Notes under the pieces: model-generated | Database searches by the model: none | What the model saw: the letters and a program-made list of their open reading frames with translations, nothing else | Told to the model about the DNA's origin: nothing | DNA from: Ptiloglossa arizonensis | Taxonomy: Eukaryota; Arthropoda; Insecta; Hymenoptera; Colletidae | Direction of reading: 5' to 3' | Length of the DNA stretch: 64,000 bases | Assembly (NCBI RefSeq): GCF_051014685.1 | Contig: NW_027478395.1 | Coordinates: forward strand, 310,001 to 374,000 | In this document: positions 62,797 to 64,000 of the stretch, piece by piece | How the letters are laid out: every line of letters starts with the position of its first letter | Numbering within the stretch: position 1 is the stretch's first letter | Made by a program: the position numbers and the translations under genes

Positions 62797-64000
62797 GCAT
62801 ACCGTTGTAATCGGGCGAGTTTCTACTTTCAGATGCAATAGGAATTTTTGGGTTAGGTCAATCCGTAGGCGAGATATGGGTGTTTGAAGCCAAGAAATGG
62901 TTGAGAAGGCAAAAAATTTTTCGCAATTCTGCTTCTCCAATCGTTTAACCAGAATGGCCTAGGGGAAAAATACACGTACCGTTGTAATCGGGCGAGTTTC
63001 TACTTTCAAATGCCATAGGAATGTTTGGGTTAGGTCAATCCGTTCGCGAGATATGAGAGTTTGAAGCTAAGAAATGGTGGAGAAGACAACAAATTTTTCG
63101 CGATTCTGCTGCTCCAAACGCTCAAACAGAATGGACTAGGGAAAAAATACACATACCGTTGTAATCGGGCGAGTTTCTACTTTCAAATGCAATAGGAATT
63201 TTTGAGTTAGGTCAATCCGTTCGCGAGATATGAGAGTTTGAACCTAAGAAATGGTTGAGAAGACAACAAATTTTTCGCAATTCTGCTGCTCCAAACGCTT
63301 AACCAGAATGGCCAAGGGAAAAAACACGCATACCGTTGTAATCGGGCGAGTTTCTACTTTCAGATGCAACAGGAATTTTTGGGTTAGGTCAATCCGTTCG
63401 CGAGATATTGGAGTTTGAAGCCAAGAAATGGTTGAGAAGGAGAAAATTTTTCGTAATTCTGCTGCCCAAACGCTTAACCAGAATATCCTAGGGAAAAAAT
63501 ACACATACCGCTGTAATCGGGCTAGTTTCTACTTTCAGATGCCATCAGAATTTTTGGGTTAGGTCAATCTGTTTGCGAGATATGAGAGTTTGTAGCTAAG
63601 AAATGGTTTAGAAGACAACAAATTTTTCGCACTTCTGCTGCTCCAAACGCTTAATCCGAATGGCCTAGGGACTAAATACACATACCAATGTAATCGGGCG
63701 AGTTTCTACTTTCAGAGGCAATAGGAATTTTTGGGGTAGGTCAATCCGTTCGCGAGATATGGGAGTTTGAAGCCAAGAAATGGTTGTGAAGGAAAAAAAT
63801 TTTTCGCCTTTCTGCTGCTCCAAACGCTTAACCAGAATGGCCTAGGGAACAAATACAAATACCGTTGTAATCGGGCGAGTTTCTACTTTCAGATGCAATA
63901 GGAATTTTTGGGTTAGGTCAATCCGTTCGCGAGATATGGGAGTTTGAAGCTAAGAAATGGTTGAGGAGACAACAAATTTTTCGCACTTCTGCTGCTCCAA
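62797..64000 (+). repeat. Second copy of the 55.37 kb block, cut by the window edge
   Basis: This block follows 55,370-56,576 in order to the last base. It has private single-base losses: 'gctgcccaaacg' near 63,463, and 'caaattttcgc' just upstream near 62,737. It also has one gain, an extra A in 'gggaaaaaaacacg' near 62,787. The final monomer starts near 63,856 and is truncated by the end of the window. Confidence 0.86.

Larger units (their letters stand above)
1..64000 (+). repeat. 177 bp satellite DNA array filling the window
   Basis: A 177 bp unit recurs head to tail without interruption from the first base to the last. The anchor 'taccgttgtaatcggg' or a close variant returns every 175-178 bases. 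About 361 units fit, averaging slightly under 177 because some variants are one base short. All units read in the same direction. Recurring landmarks in order are the anchor, 'gagtttctactttcag', 'ggaatttttgggttagg', 'tcaatccgttcgcgagat', 'aagaaatggttgag', 'aatttttcgcaattctg', 'ctgctccaaacgctta' and 'ggcctagggaaaaaata'. No stretch over 300 bases departs from this pattern, so there is no gene-bearing or unique segment. Unit length near the nucleosome repeat, homogeneity and nested higher-order repeats are typical of eukaryotic centromeric or pericentromeric satellites. That location is inference; the family is not one I recognise. Confidence 0.98.
38700..64000 (+). repeat. Right satellite domain
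   Basis: From about 38.7 kb the 'gctgtaatcgggctag/gatgccatcgg/tttgtagctaag' monomers reappear. From about 40.6 kb so do 'cgcgattctg/gctcaaacag', and from about 42 kb 'cttctccaatcg' and 'gactaaatacacatacca'. The last 'gacgcagaagg' monomer is near 39,130, and the last 'gaacaaattgttcg' monomer I saw is near 33,900. This domain holds the most regular higher-order repeat (47.8-54.3 kb). No gene or unique sequence is present. Confidence 0.72.

Noticed and set aside
1..64000. CRISPR array (regular direct repeats)
   Set aside because: There are no alternating short repeats and unique spacers. The full 177 bp is repeated and the variable bases are scattered substitutions.
1..64000. Phased A-tracts causing strong DNA curvature
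   Set aside because: The three A/T tracts are spaced about 71, 50 and 56 bases apart. These are not clear multiples of the helical turn, so I do not claim curvature without a calculation.
1..64000. Identification as a named plant, insect or vertebrate satellite
   Set aside because: The unit length fits several known families, but I do not recognise the sequence, and length alone does not identify a satellite.

Overview
The whole 64 kb window is one uninterrupted tandem array of a single satellite DNA family. The monomer is 177 bp, about 41% G+C, and every unit I followed lies in the same orientation. About 361 units fit between base 1 and the last, cut-off copy that starts near 63,856. I found no protein gene, RNA gene, transposon insertion, CRISPR array, inversion or unique-sequence spacer. 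All open reading frames over 60 codons are translations of the repeat itself. A homogeneous 177 bp array with nested higher-order repeats suggests centromeric or pericentromeric heterochromatin of a multicellular eukaryote. I do not recognise the family and cannot name the organism.

Layout. (1) Left domain, 1 to about 17.0 kb: marked by 'ctgcttctccaatcg', 'cgcgattctg...gctcaaacag', 'gccatcgg' and 'caatgtaatc/gaggcaat' monomers. It contains a 1.7 kb block repeated 4.95 kb away and a 3.29 kb block repeated 6.01 kb away. (2) Central domain, about 17.0 to 38.7 kb: marked by 'gagaacaaattgttcg', 'gacgcagaagg' and 'cagcaattttt' monomers, and apparently lacking most left-domain markers. It contains a large tandem duplication (about 26.04-30.83 and 30.83-34.55 kb) whose copies differ by two deletions or insertions of exactly three monomers. 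(3) Right domain, about 38.7 to 64 kb: the left-domain markers return. It contains the most regular higher-order repeat, a 16-monomer 2.83 kb unit made of 6+6+4 monomers at 47.8-54.3 kb, and shorter duplicated blocks out to the end.

How it works together. Duplicated blocks are displaced by whole numbers of monomers (3, 5, 6, 7, 8, 11, 16, 18, 28, 34, 42 and 63 units were measured). This is the signature of in-register unequal exchange or gene conversion. Several exchange junctions can be placed to within about 15 bases, inside single monomers.

The most interesting possible function is a 17 bp segment in most monomers. It matches the mammalian CENP-B box at 8 of 9 essential positions, and two paralogous monomers match at all 9. 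Binding is not shown by sequence, and an 8/9 match in a random 177-mer is not very rare.
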